A stretch of DNA of 35,244 bases from UBA1494_A sp963973975 (GCA_963973975.1 CAXBCF010000028.1:1-35244); one strand, 5' to 3'. Shown: positions 15,318-22,824, counted from the stretch's first letter. The notes: generated by a model not told the origin, from the letters alone. Program-made: numbers and translations.

Positions 15318-16718
15318 TCATTTTCTCATCAACTCCTCTATTTCTTTAATTGTTCTTGGAGAGGCAGCTGAAAGATTTTCGGGACCTTCTGTTCTAATTA
15401 AAATATCGTCTTCAATGCGTACGCCAATGTTCCACCATTTTGGATCACAATCTGAGCCTTCGGCAATGTAAATTCCCGGTTCCACTGTAATGACTTGATT
15501 TTCTTCTAAAGGCAAATACAAACCAGCATCGTGCACATCTAATCCCAAATAATGCGAAGTACCATGCATGAAATAAAATCGAAGCTCAAGGTTGTTTTCG
15601 ATTATGTCCATTTTTTTTAAGCCTTCTCGAATTACTTCTTGGGCTGCTTGATGTGGGGCCCAAAAGCTCGCACCAACTTGAGCGGCTTCGATTCCTGCTT
15701 CTTGGGCTTTTAAAACCAAGTTGTAAATCAGTTTCTCTTCTTTTGAAAAAGTACCGGATGGTGGAATAGTTCGAGTGACATCAGCCGTATAACCATGGTA
15801 CTCAGCACCAACGTCACTTACTAATAAACCGCCATTTTTCAATGGCCTTCGATTACTGGTGTAATGTAAAATACAGCTATTTTCTCCACTTCCTTGTATG
15901 GACGGAAAACCCGGATACTCAGCTCCATTTCGTTTAAAGACATATTCAATAATCGCCTCCGTTTGAAACTCTGTCATTTCAGAAGTAATTTGTCGCATCA
16001 ACTCATTCTGTGCTTCACAAGTTATATCAATTGCTTTTCTCAAAAGTGTAATCTCCTCTTCGGTTTTCTTTTGGCGCAACTGTGCGGTCATAATCGAAAG
16101 GTGACGCTCAGCTACACTTGAAGGGGCTCCCAATTTTTGCAAAAAATGATGGTGCAAGCCCAACAAATTAGTCGTTTTACTTGAATCTTCCTCTTCCATA
16201 GCTTCTGGTGTGTTGAAGTACACTCGTTTGAGTTTTGCAAGCTCAGGATTTGAAGTCAAAAAGTCTTTATTGCTTTTTACTGTCACGATTTCCAAATTTT
16301 CTTGAGCCGCATCTATTCCCAACCTTCTACCGTTCCATACTTCAGCAATTGGTTCGCGCTCTTGTAAATAGATTATTTCATTGGTCAAAACACTGTCGAT
16401 CATATGCACTTCTTTGTACACAATTAAGAGTGCATTAGGCTCTCTCAAACCACTGAAATAATAAAAATTAGGGTCTTGATGGTATTCATAGTACACATCA
16501 TTGGCGCGCTTGCGTTGTGGAGCAGCAAAAAAAACTGCAGCGGTACTATCTGGCAATAATGCTCTTAATGAATCTCTTCTAGCCTTGTGAAAAGCTGCAG
16601 GCAATAAATCTTTATCGTAACTGTAATAACTCTTTTCTTGTTTGAGTTCAATTTTACCATCTTGAGCTGTGCTATCGAATACAAAAAAAACAAGGGCTGA
16701 AATAAGAAATCCTTTCAT
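15318..16718 (-). CDS. Exported Xaa-Pro aminopeptidase (M24B)
   Basis: A 466-residue protein with a signal peptide (about 1-18), an aminopeptidase P N-terminal domain (about 35-170, including DPNFYYFSGLREPNALLIV) and an M24 pita-bread domain. The two-metal ligands are visible: the Asp pair in SDVGAEYHGYTADVTRT, His in HGTSHYLGLDVHD, Glu in VITVEPGIYI and Glu in GVRIEDD. It removes N-terminal residues preceding proline, here probably in the periplasm. A terminator lies between rpmB and this gene, so it is likely transcribed on its own. Its position between rpmB and rpmG is unusual. Confidence 0.93.
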   Translation of the reverse strand: MKGFLISALVFFVFDSTAQDGKIELKQEKSYYSYDKDLLPAAFHKARRDSLRALLPDSTAAVFFAAPQRKRANDVYYEYHQDPNFYYFSGLREPNALLIVYKEVHMIDSVLTNEIIYLQEREPIAEVWNGRRLGIDAAQENLEIVTVKSNKDFLTSNPELAKLKRVYFNTPEAMEEEDSSKTTNLLGLHHHFLQKLGAPSSVAERHLSIMTAQLRQKKTEEEITLLRKAIDITCEAQNELMRQITSEMTEFQTEAIIEYVFKRNGAEYPGFPSIQGSGENSCILHYTSNRRPLKNGGLLVSDVGAEYHGYTADVTRTIPPSGTFSKEEKLIYNLVLKAQEAGIEAAQVGASFWAPHQAAQEVIREGLKKMDIIENNLELRFYFMHGTSHYLGLDVHDAGLYLPLEENQVITVEPGIYIAEGSDCDPKWWNIGVRIEDDILIRTEGPENLSAASPRTIKEIEELMRK

Positions 16719-16759
16719 AGTTGTTGTTATAGACTTTTGCTTACAAATTAAGGCATAAA

Positions 16760-16789
16760 AAAAGTTCCATTTTTACAAATGGAACTTTT
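16760..16789 (-). terminator. Rho-independent terminator after rpmB
   Basis: A perfect 13-base inverted repeat AAAAGTTCCATTT (16760-16772) and AAATGGAACTTTT (16777-16789) with a 4-base loop; on the minus strand it ends in a T run. It lies between the rpmB stop and the start of the peptidase gene, so rpmB is terminated as a single gene. Confidence 0.85.
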
Positions 16790-16820
16790 CTCAATTATTA
16801 AAACTCAAATAAAAACTAAA

Positions 16821-17054
16821 CTACATAAACCCTTTTGCTTTTGCATCTTTTAGAGCAGCAGCCAAGCCTTTTTTGTTAATCGTTCTGATTCCGGCCGCAG
16901 AAACCTTTAGGTTAATCCACGATTCATCTTCTGGATTGTAAAACTTTTTGTTAAACAAATTTGGTTCAAAGGTCCTTCTCGTTCTCTTTTTTGAGTGAGA
17001 AACGTTGTTTCCTGTGATAACTTTCTTTCCGGTGATTTGACAAACTTTAGACAT
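16821..17054 (-). CDS. rpmB: Ribosomal protein L28
   Basis: A 77-residue L28 of the large ribosomal subunit, recognised from CQITGKKVITGNNVSHSKKRTRR and the closing KGLAAALKDAKAKGF. It has one cysteine and lacks the zinc site. The ATG at 17054 is preferred over an out-of-frame ATG at 17089. Minus-strand TATTTTG about 40 bases upstream is one base short of a -7 box. A strong terminator follows, unlike the usual Bacteroidota arrangement in which rpmB runs into rpmG. Confidence 0.97.
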   Translation of the reverse strand: MSKVCQITGKKVITGNNVSHSKKRTRRTFEPNLFNKKFYNPEDESWINLKVSAAGIRTINKKGLAAALKDAKAKGFM

Positions 17055-17158
17055 GACAGTATTTTTTGCTCTGAAAAATTGGATGGCAAAATAAAGACTT
17101 TTTCTTTAATTAATCAACAACTATTTTTAAAAATTAAATTTAGTTTTATTCTGCTTTC

Positions 17159-17446
17159 TTAGAGTTGAAGATTTAAATTCAATTTTGCCCCCAAAGCATT
17201 GAAAATACGCATCACAGTTTCTAAAGTGACATTTCCAGTACTATTTTCAAGTCTTGAAATTTGAGCTTTTTTAACTCCTACTAATTCACCCAACTGTTCT
17301 TGAGTCAAATTTCTTTTTTTTCGGGCGATTTTAATCATATCCCCAATGAGATCAATTTTTAGCTCAAATTCATACTCCTCTCTTTCTTTGATGCCTTTCT
17401 TACCTATTAAAAGGTCTTCTGCTTGGTTTAATGTATAACTTTTCAT
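17159..17446 (-). CDS. XRE-family antitoxin-like HTH protein
   Basis: A 95-residue protein with a C-terminal helix-turn-helix: IARKKRNLTQEQLGELVGVKKAQISRLEN (about 46-74), followed by VTLETVMRIFNALGAKLNLNL. It is the antitoxin type that pairs with Gp49/RelE-like toxins. The ATG at 17446 shares one base with the TGA of the upstream toxin frame (TGATG), so I choose it over the GTG at 17449. The partner toxin gene is broken, leaving this a probable orphan antitoxin that may still repress its own promoter. Confidence 0.82.
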   Translation of the reverse strand: MKSYTLNQAEDLLIGKKGIKEREEYEFELKIDLIGDMIKIARKKRNLTQEQLGELVGVKKAQISRLENSTGNVTLETVMRIFNALGAKLNLNLQL

Positions 17447-17783
17447 CACTTTTTATTTTTTAGATAGTTTACTCTAATCTTATCCGCTTTTTCAATTTCT
17501 TTTTTATCCATTTTACTAGTTTTCTTAATCATTCCATGCGTTGCGAAAACAAGAGTTTCATTTTTACCTTCCTTATCCCAAAAAGCCAAAAGTCTATATT
17601 GGATTCCAGAGTATAAGGTTCTAAACTCCCAAATCTCTTTTGATTTTTTTTAAAGAATTTCGGATCTGAGTGTTGTTCAGCTCTTCTTATGTTTTGCAAA
17701 ATCTTATTTCTCGTTTTTTGGTTTTGATTCTGCACAAACTCAAATGCCTCTTCTAACAATCTTGTTTCAAATCGTTTTTACAT
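17446..17783 (-). pseudogene. Disrupted RelE/Gp49-like toxin gene
   Basis: The frame reading RFETRLLEEAFEFVQ... ends out of frame, while the second half (SKEIWEFRTLYSGIQYRLLA, then FWDKEGKNETLVFATHGMIKK and KEIEKADKIRVNYLKN) continues in another frame to the TGA at 17446-17448. Together they make one Gp49/HigB-type RNase toxin of about 112 residues. Two lesions are visible: TAA directly after the ATG at 17783, and one missing base in the run of eight A (minus strand of 17644-17651); nine would restore the frame. The 338-base length fits a single-base loss. Slippage at the A run cannot repair the early stop unless a TTG start at 17759 is used. Confidence 0.8.
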
Positions 17784-17944
17784 TCTTAATTCAAAATCAA
17801 CTAGAATTCAAAGTTACTAAAGTTTCGTTAATTGTAAACATATTGTCGTATGATATTGTTACCCCTACTCATTAACAAAAGCATCATTTTATCAATTTTT
17901 ATCCATTCAACCCTCTGACCTCATCCGAATTCTGAATTATTTTC

Positions 17945-17974
17945 TTGAACTTTGTCGTTCTGAAATTAACTTTG
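17945..17974 (+). promoter_or_regulatory. Promoter of the GNAT-nitrilase gene
   Basis: TTG (17945-17947), 19 bases, then TAACTTTG (17967-17974) match the full Bacteroidota promoter consensus. Transcription should start near 17980, leaving a leader of about 40 bases before the ATG at 18022. The rest of 17784-18021 holds no gene. Confidence 0.7.
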
Positions 17975-18021
17975 AATGCTAGTATTTTAAAGGCAATCAG
18001 TTTACAACCACAATTTACTTA

Positions 18022-19545
18022 ATGAAAAAAACCATCGACAACATTGAAATGCACTTTCTCACCATTGAGGATTATCAAGCATTAAAAAGTGCAATGATTG
18101 AAGCATATTCCAACATGCCAAATGCCTATTGGCAAGAAAATTCAATTCAATCGCTAATCAATAAATTTCCTGAAGGACAAGTAGTTATTAAAGTCAACGG
18201 CGAGCTTGCCGGTTGCGCACTTTCAATTATTGTGGATGAAAATCAATTGAACAGGCACCATACTTACAAAGAAATTACAGGAAACTACACCTTCAGTACT
18301 CATCTACCTGATGGTGACATGCTTTACGGAATTGATGTTTTTATTCGAAAAGAATACCGCGGAATGCGCTTGGGAAGAAGGTTGTACGATTACCGTAAAG
18401 AACTCACTGAACGACTCAACCTTCGCGGAATTGCATTTGGTGGACGGATTCCAAACTACTACAAATACGCAGCTACAAAAACACCAAAAGAATACATCGA
18501 AAGTGTAAGAAGAAAAGAAATTCACGATCCGGTATTGGATTTTCAAATTTCCAACGACTTTCATCCTTCAATAATACTAAAAGGCTACCTCGAAGGCGAT
18601 GAGGCTTCCAATGAGTACGCCGTTTTATTGGAATGGAAAAACATTTATTATCAACTAGAATCTAAAAAAGCTGCCAATCAGAAAAGAATCATTCGCTTGG
18701 GCTTAATTCAATGGCAAATGCGCCCTTACAAGAATTTAGATGAATTGATGCAACAAGCGGAGTATTTCATCGACGCTGTTTCTGGTTATCGTTCCGACTT
18801 TGCCTTGTTTCCTGAGTTCTTCAACGCCCCATTAATGGCTGAAAACAATCATTTACCAGAAGCTGAAGCCATTCGAGAACTTTCCAAACACACAGCTAAT
18901 ATCGTGGATAAATTTGCTGAATTAGCTATTTCTTACAACATCAACATCATTACTGGCAGCATGCCTGAAATTAAAAACGACCGCCTTTACAATGTAGGTT
19001 ACGTTTGCAAAAGAGATGGTACCAGAGAGCGTTACGAAAAACTACACGTTACGCCAGATGAAGCGAAAGTATGGGGAATGCAAGGCGGATCAGAAATAAA
19101 AACGTTCGACACTGACTGCGGAAAAATTGGCGTATTGATTTGCTATGATTCAGAATTTCCAGAATTGAGTCGCTTACTAGCTGATGAAGGCATGGACATT
19201 TTATTCATACCTTTCTTAACAGATACTCAAAATGGCTACTCCCGAGTAAGGCATTGCGCACAAGCAAGAGCAATTGAAAATGAATGTTATGTTGCCATTG
19301 CAGGGAGTGTTGGAAACTTGCCCAAAGTTCACAACATGGACATTCAATTTGCTCAATCCATGGTTTTTACTCCTTGTGACTTTTCTTTTCCAGCCAATGG
19401 AATCAAAGCTGAAGCTACAACTAATACTGAAATGATTTTAATTGCCGATGTAGACCTAGATTTATTGGCTGAGTTGAATCAGTTTGGTAGTGTGAGAAAC
19501 CTTAGAGATAGAAGGAAAGATTTGTTTGAACTTAAAAAAATATAA
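18022..19545 (+). CDS. GNAT acetyltransferase fused to carbon-nitrogen hydrolase
   Basis: A 507-residue two-domain protein. Residues 1-160 form a GNAT acyltransferase fold with the acetyl-CoA loop RKEYRGMRLGRRLYDYR (109-125). Residues 224-507 are a nitrilase-superfamily amidase with the catalytic triad Glu265 (FPEFF), Lys340 (YEKLHVTPDE) and Cys374 (LICYDSEFPE). The fusion is a known Bacteroidota and proteobacterial family; the substrate is not defined, though amide metabolites or an acyl transfer linked to deamidation are plausible. It is transcribed alone from a consensus promoter. A gene cassette has inserted 6 bases after its stop codon. Confidence 0.92.
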   Translation: MKKTIDNIEMHFLTIEDYQALKSAMIEAYSNMPNAYWQENSIQSLINKFPEGQVVIKVNGELAGCALSIIVDENQLNRHHTYKEITGNYTFSTHLPDGDMLYGIDVFIRKEYRGMRLGRRLYDYRKELTERLNLRGIAFGGRIPNYYKYAATKTPKEYIESVRRKEIHDPVLDFQISNDFHPSIILKGYLEGDEASNEYAVLLEWKNIYYQLESKKAANQKRIIRLGLIQWQMRPYKNLDELMQQAEYFIDAVSGYRSDFALFPEFFNAPLMAENNHLPEAEAIRELSKHTANIVDKFAELAISYNINIITGSMPEIKNDRLYNVGYVCKRDGTRERYEKLHVTPDEAKVWGMQGGSEIKTFDTDCGKIGVLICYDSEFPELSRLLADEGMDILFIPFLTDTQNGYSRVRHCAQARAIENECYVAIAGSVGNLPKVHNMDIQFAQSMVFTPCDFSFPANGIKAEATTNTEMILIADVDLDLLAELNQFGSVRNLRDRRKDLFELKKI

Positions 19546-19551
19546 GTGTAT

Positions 19552-19680
19552 CGTACAGGGCTAAGACTAGTGCGGCTTTCAGAGCTCCATTCGTGTTTGT
19601 CCGCTGCGTAGTTTATTGCTTGCAATATCTTAAAAATTTGCCACTTACGCCGCATTAGTTTTAGCCTCGTGTTGGGGTTA
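19552..19680 (-). repeat. attC-like hairpin closing the solitary cassette
   Basis: Arms 19559-19576 (GGCTAAGACTAGTGCGGC) and 19649-19666 (GCCGCATTAGTTTTAGCC) pair over 18 positions with G-T wobbles at positions 7 and 12, exactly as in the two elements near the recombinase. The loop is 72 bases. The right flank is TCGT then GTTGGGGTTA, the cassette terminus, which overlaps the stop codon of the cassette ORF. Confidence 0.75.
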
Positions 19681-20331
19681 GTTTCTTTTATATTTCAGAT
19701 TATCAAGTTTAGTTTTTTCGTAATATTTTTCTTTGTGATAGTTGCCTAATGAGTCAACTGTATGATAAATCTTACCATCTCTTATTAACCATTTCTCATT
19801 GTCGAAGTAAAACAATTCAAGCGATTCACTTTCAATTGAAACTCTTATTTTATTTGCCTTAGTCAACTTATAACTATTGAATGTAATTTTAGTCTGCGGA
19901 ATTCCTAGAAACTGTGTCATAAGACTAGTTGCAGATTTTCTCAAAACAGTGCAATTTCCAAGAGAGTCCAATTGATAAATAGAGTCTGTTTTAATTGTGC
20001 TGTATGCAGGCGGAAAACTATCTACCAAGAAGTTAATTTCAAGTGAGTCTGTATTTGAATTGCCAATATAACTAATTTCAATATCTCTTTGCTTTGATTT
20101 TAAGTAAAGTGTGTCTTGATTTACATACCAAGTCCCATTTGTCAGGCTCCAACCTCTCAAATGCAAGAGGTCATACAAGATAAATGTAGAGTCGTCAAAT
20201 AATTGGAATTGCTGGCAAATGTAGCTGCTGTATTCCTCCTCACATTCATTATATAGTCCGACAAATTTTGAGTTTTGTCCAACACTTATGTTAGAAAAAA
20301 TTATTAGAACTATGACTATATGTTTTTTCAT
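19678..20331 (-). CDS. Secreted or periplasmic hypothetical protein (cassette cargo)
   Basis: A 217-residue protein with a signal peptide (MKKHIVIVLIIFSNISVG) and no later membrane segment. The body is rich in beta-strand patterns (NGTWYVNQDTLYLKS, KTDSIYQLDSLGN) common in Bacteroidota exported proteins of unknown role; I do not recognise a family. I chose the ATG at 20331 over the in-frame TTG at 20346, because the longer form puts a charged leader before the signal peptide and would start inside the cassette terminus. The stop lies within the terminal repeat, so the gene fills its cassette. Function unknown. Confidence 0.7.
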   Translation of the reverse strand: MKKHIVIVLIIFSNISVGQNSKFVGLYNECEEEYSSYICQQFQLFDDSTFILYDLLHLRGWSLTNGTWYVNQDTLYLKSKQRDIEISYIGNSNTDSLEINFLVDSFPPAYSTIKTDSIYQLDSLGNCTVLRKSATSLMTQFLGIPQTKITFNSYKLTKANKIRVSIESESLELFYFDNEKWLIRDGKIYHTVDSLGNYHKEKYYEKTKLDNLKYKRN

Positions 20332-20385
20332 TTTAATTAACCCCAACTCCTCAAATATATCTAATATGTGGATTTTTATAATCTA

Positions 20386-20742
20386 TTAATATTCTTGAAT
20401 CAAAATTTCAGTCGGTATTTGCAATTTGGCACTTAACTCTCTAATCATATTCAAAGTCAACTTACGCTTACGATTTAAAATTTCACTTACTCGACTGGTA
20501 AAGCCAACGACTTCTGCTAAATCCTTTTGTTTCATTCCCATTTGTTCCATTCGAAATTTAATTGCCTCTATTGGGTCAGGCATTCCGATTGGATAATGAT
20601 CCTCTTCATATTTCTCTATTAATATTGAAAGTACTTCAGCTTCGTCACCTTCTGGTGTATCAATTTCTGCATGAAATATTTCTTCTAATCTATTTAAAGC
20701 TTGTTTATAGTCCTCTTCTGTTTTAATTGCCTTTATTTTCAT
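20386..20742 (-). CDS. higA: HigA-type antitoxin
   Basis: A 118-residue protein with an acidic helical N-terminal half (LEEIFHAEIDTPEGDEAEVLSILIEKYEE) and a C-terminal XRE helix-turn-helix (FRMEQMGMKQKDLAEVVGFTSRVSEILNRKRKL), the usual HigA layout. It should bind and silence the toxin encoded directly upstream and repress the operon through the palindrome at 21069-21083. The ATG at 20742 follows the toxin stop by one base; an earlier in-frame ATG at 20760 would overlap the toxin gene. Both genes look intact, in contrast to the broken pair at 17159-17783. Confidence 0.88.
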   Translation of the reverse strand: MKIKAIKTEEDYKQALNRLEEIFHAEIDTPEGDEAEVLSILIEKYEEDHYPIGMPDPIEAIKFRMEQMGMKQKDLAEVVGFTSRVSEILNRKRKLTLNMIRELSAKLQIPTEILIQEY

Positions 20743-20743
20743 A

Positions 20744-21037
20744 TCAAATGTTATTTGCATCTATGTTATCGTATTCATTATGTGTTCCAATAAATCTTAT
20801 GAATACCCATTTTCTTGTAAAATTAATTTCCACAATCAATCGGTATTTGTTTCCACAAATATTGAAAACCACTCGACTATTCTTTAAAATACTTGCCGAA
20901 GCGTATTTCGCTTTTATTTCGTTTGGACTGTTCCATTCAGCCTTTGTAGCTTCTCGATACCAAGCCATTAACTGCTGCTCACTGTCTGGATTCAGTTCCC
21001 AAAATTTCCTTAAAGTACTTTTAGCAACTACTCTCAA
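20744..21037 (-). CDS. higB: HigB-type mRNA interferase toxin
   Basis: About 97 residues matching the HigB toxin family of E. coli K-12: a VVAKSTLRKFWELNPDSEQQLMAWY helix region, then KNSRVVFNICGNKYRLIVEINFTRKWVFIRFIGTHNEYD. HigB proteins are RelE-fold RNases that cleave ribosome-bound mRNA. No ATG is available. The TTG at 21037 is my choice, since the further TTG at 21055 lies inside the -7 box; ATT at 21040 is also possible. The leader would be about 10 bases. It comes before the antitoxin gene, as usual for hig operons. Confidence 0.82.
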   Translation of the reverse strand: MRVVAKSTLRKFWELNPDSEQQLMAWYREATKAEWNSPNEIKAKYASASILKNSRVVFNICGNKYRLIVEINFTRKWVFIRFIGTHNEYDNIDANNI

Positions 21038-21052
21038 AATATACGATTGAAA

Positions 21053-21083
21053 CAAAGGTAGTAATAAATTACCAAATTGGTAA
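21053..21083 (-). promoter_or_regulatory. higBA promoter with operator palindrome
   Basis: Minus-strand 21060-21053 reads TACCTTTG, a perfect -7 box. A perfect palindrome TTACCAA-A-TTGGTAA (21069-21083) starts 8 bases upstream, inside the promoter spacer and near the -33 region. This is the expected place for autorepression by the HigA complex. Confidence 0.75.
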
Positions 21084-21138
21084 TATTTTTTCTAATACCT
21101 AACTTAGGGTAAACTAATTCGGTTTTACGGCTTTTCCT

Positions 21139-21146
21139 TAGCTTTG
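21139..21146 (+). promoter_or_regulatory. -7 box of the small cysteine-protein gene
   Basis: TAGCTTTG at 21139-21146 is a perfect TAnnTTTG box, 14 bases before the ATG at 21161, giving a very short leader. The -33 region (TTC near 21118-21120) is weak. It is divergent from the higBA promoter; the two share the 21061-21138 spacer. Confidence 0.6.
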
Positions 21147-21160
21147 CAAAAAATTAAACC

Positions 21161-21352
21161 ATGAAAGTTGTTTTATTAGCCATATTGCTTTTAGCCATCG
21201 GTTTTGCAGGAATTGCAGTTAAAATTCTCTTTAAAAAGAATGGGAAATTTGCAGGAACTTGCGCAAGTAACAGTCCATTTTTAAATAAAGAAGGCGAGCC
21301 TTGCGGTTTTTGCGGTGCAAAACCCGATGAAATGTGTCAAAAAGAAGATTGA
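21161..21352 (+). CDS. Small membrane-anchored cysteine-motif protein
   Basis: A 63-residue protein with one N-terminal membrane helix (3-23) and a short soluble tail with four cysteines: Cys34 in GTCASNSPF, Cys48 and Cys51 in the CGFC pair, and Cys59. Similar small proteins with a GxCAS...GEPCGFCG pattern occur widely in Bacteroidota, often near ApbE or Na+-NQR genes. The CxxC could bind metal or carry redox thiols; the role is unknown. Its stop lies one base from the stop of the convergent apbE gene. The N-terminal anchor and Lys-rich junction (KKNGK) suggest the tail faces the cytoplasm, but topology is uncertain. Confidence 0.8.
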   Translation: MKVVLLAILLLAIGFAGIAVKILFKKNGKFAGTCASNSPFLNKEGEPCGFCGAKPDEMCQKED

Positions 21353-21353
21353 A

Positions 21354-22370
21354 TTAAAGTTCTTCTACTTTCCGCTCCAACTCTGGACTTATAAATGTTT
21401 CTAAGGAATCTTCACGATTGACAAAAATCAAGATTCCACTGAATTCAGAATGCTTTTCCAAGAAAGACTTAGATTTTTCCAATCCCATCACCATTAATGC
21501 AGTTGCCAAACCATCGGCAGTTGAACTTTTATCTGCAATGACAGCTGCACTTAAAAGCGAATGTTTGACAGGAAAACCTGTTTTAGGATTTATGGTGTGG
21601 TTGTATTTAATGCCATCAATTTCTACAAATTTTCTATAGTTCCCTGAAGTCACCATCGCTTCATCTTCTAAAGAAACTACTGCACTCAACTCTCGCTCTA
21701 AATTCATTCCCGATGGTTTATCTATTCCCACTCTCCAATAAATACCATCTTTGTTTTTTCCTTTAGCAATTACTTCACCACCCAATTCCACGTAATAGCG
21801 ATTAATTCCATTCTCCTCCAAAATACTAGCCATTAAATCCACCGAATAACCTTGAGCAATGGCATTGAAATTCAATTTTGCTTTTTGACTTTTCTTTACC
21901 AACCAATCCGCTTTTAATTCAAATTGATTGAAACCACAATAAGTTAAGATTTCAGTGACTTCTGAACTATCCATTTTCTGAGGATCTGAAAAATCAAAGC
22001 CCCATGCTTCTATCAATGGAGCAATAGTCGGATCAAAAGCGCCATCTGTTAAATTTGAAAGTGATTTTGATTCCAAAAAAACGGCTATGAACAAACTGTC
22101 TATTTGTATAGAATCTCCTTGATTGAGCTTTGAAATCAGTGAATTGGGGATATAAGTACTCATGGAAAGATCCACTTTTCTTAAAAGACTGTCCAATTGC
22201 TGTTTAATCGTTGAATTTTCCGCTCCAATGTATTTAACAGTGTAAGTAGTTCCTTGAGCTTCCCCTTGAACTACTTGCTCGCTCTCAGTCTTTTTTTCTT
22301 CTGAATCAGGTTTTGATGGAGTACAAGCAAATAAGAAAATCAGACTTACACTTATAAGAAGGTTTTTCAT
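21354..22370 (-). CDS. apbE: FAD:protein FMN transferase (ApbE)
   Basis: A 338-residue ApbE lipoprotein with a signal peptide and lipobox (FLFAC, Cys16). The family motifs are present: GTTYTVKYIG, STYIPNSLISKLN, the FDPTIAPLIEAWGF block, KLNFNAIAQGYSVDLMASIL, YYVELGGEVIAKGKN, and the C-terminal HTINPKTGFPV with TADGLATALMVMG metal site. ApbE attaches FMN covalently to threonine in NqrB, NqrC or RnfG subunits outside the cytoplasm. No such target gene lies in the window. It follows the DUF2452 gene by one base, in an operon with yaaA. Confidence 0.95.
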   Translation of the reverse strand: MKNLLISVSLIFLFACTPSKPDSEEKKTESEQVVQGEAQGTTYTVKYIGAENSTIKQQLDSLLRKVDLSMSTYIPNSLISKLNQGDSIQIDSLFIAVFLESKSLSNLTDGAFDPTIAPLIEAWGFDFSDPQKMDSSEVTEILTYCGFNQFELKADWLVKKSQKAKLNFNAIAQGYSVDLMASILEENGINRYYVELGGEVIAKGKNKDGIYWRVGIDKPSGMNLERELSAVVSLEDEAMVTSGNYRKFVEIDGIKYNHTINPKTGFPVKHSLLSAAVIADKSSTADGLATALMVMGLEKSKSFLEKHSEFSGILIFVNREDSLETFISPELERKVEEL

Positions 22371-22371
22371 T

Positions 22372-22824
22372 CTATCCTTTTTTTATAATTTCCCAAGTAT
22401 GGTCGCCCATTAATCGAGCTGTGGCGACAAATTTAGCATATTTACAACCTCTCGACCATTCATTGGGACCTATCATTGAAAGAATCTTTTCACCATCTTC
22501 TTTTTCATACAGATGATAAGTATGTCCTGTCAGTGGTTTGAAACCCATCTCAGCTCCGTAAATGTCTTCGGAAATAGTAACCCGTTCTTTCAAGTTATTT
22601 GCCTGATTGACCAACAACTCCATTTGGTCATAAATCTGCTTCATTTGCAGGTTGGTTTGCTCTACCATTGCAGACATGGCATGACTTTTTATTCTGTCTT
22701 TGTCGTCAGGAAAAATAATGGCGCTACCGACGGTGTGAGCATAAGGCAAATTGTGCGGATTCTCAGTTATTTTATCTTCGTCTATGTGAACACGCTTACT
22801 GATGTCAGGTGACTTTTTCTTCAT
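22372..22824 (-). CDS. DUF2452 domain protein
   Basis: A 150-residue soluble protein of the DUF2452 family, seen in NPHNLPYAHTVGSAIIFPDD (22-41) and the end block GHTYHLYEKEDGEKILSMIGPNEW. The middle (55-85) is helical and may form a coiled coil. Function is unknown. Its start overlaps the yaaA stop by 4 bases (ATGA) and apbE starts one base after its stop, so the three are translated from one mRNA. Confidence 0.85.
   Translation of the reverse strand: MKKKSPDISKRVHIDEDKITENPHNLPYAHTVGSAIIFPDDKDRIKSHAMSAMVEQTNLQMKQIYDQMELLVNQANNLKERVTISEDIYGAEMGFKPLTGHTYHLYEKEDGEKILSMIGPNEWSRGCKYAKFVATARLMGDHTWEIIKKG

Larger units (their letters stand above)
19552..20346 (-). mobile_element. Solitary integron-type gene cassette
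   Basis: This 795-base unit carries one ORF and one attC-like hairpin of the same design as those beside the recombinase 14 kb away. Read on the minus strand it starts TTGGGGTTA after a G (20347) and ends ...TGTACG before ATACAC. Its terminal sequence GTTGGGGTTA (19671-19680) is the exact reverse complement of TAACCCCAAC (20338-20347). Removing it joins the end of the GNAT-nitrilase gene to the end of higA with no other change. It looks like one cassette inserted at a secondary chromosomal site. Confidence 0.7.

Noticed and set aside
20347..20385. A second hairpin bordering the solitary cassette on its right
   Set aside because: The sequence is AT-rich without arms; a single insertion at a secondary site would not need one.
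20386..21037. higBA as part of the neighbouring solitary cassette
   Set aside because: The cassette terminus closes at 20347 before higA, no attC-like hairpin borders higBA, and the pair has its own promoter and operator.
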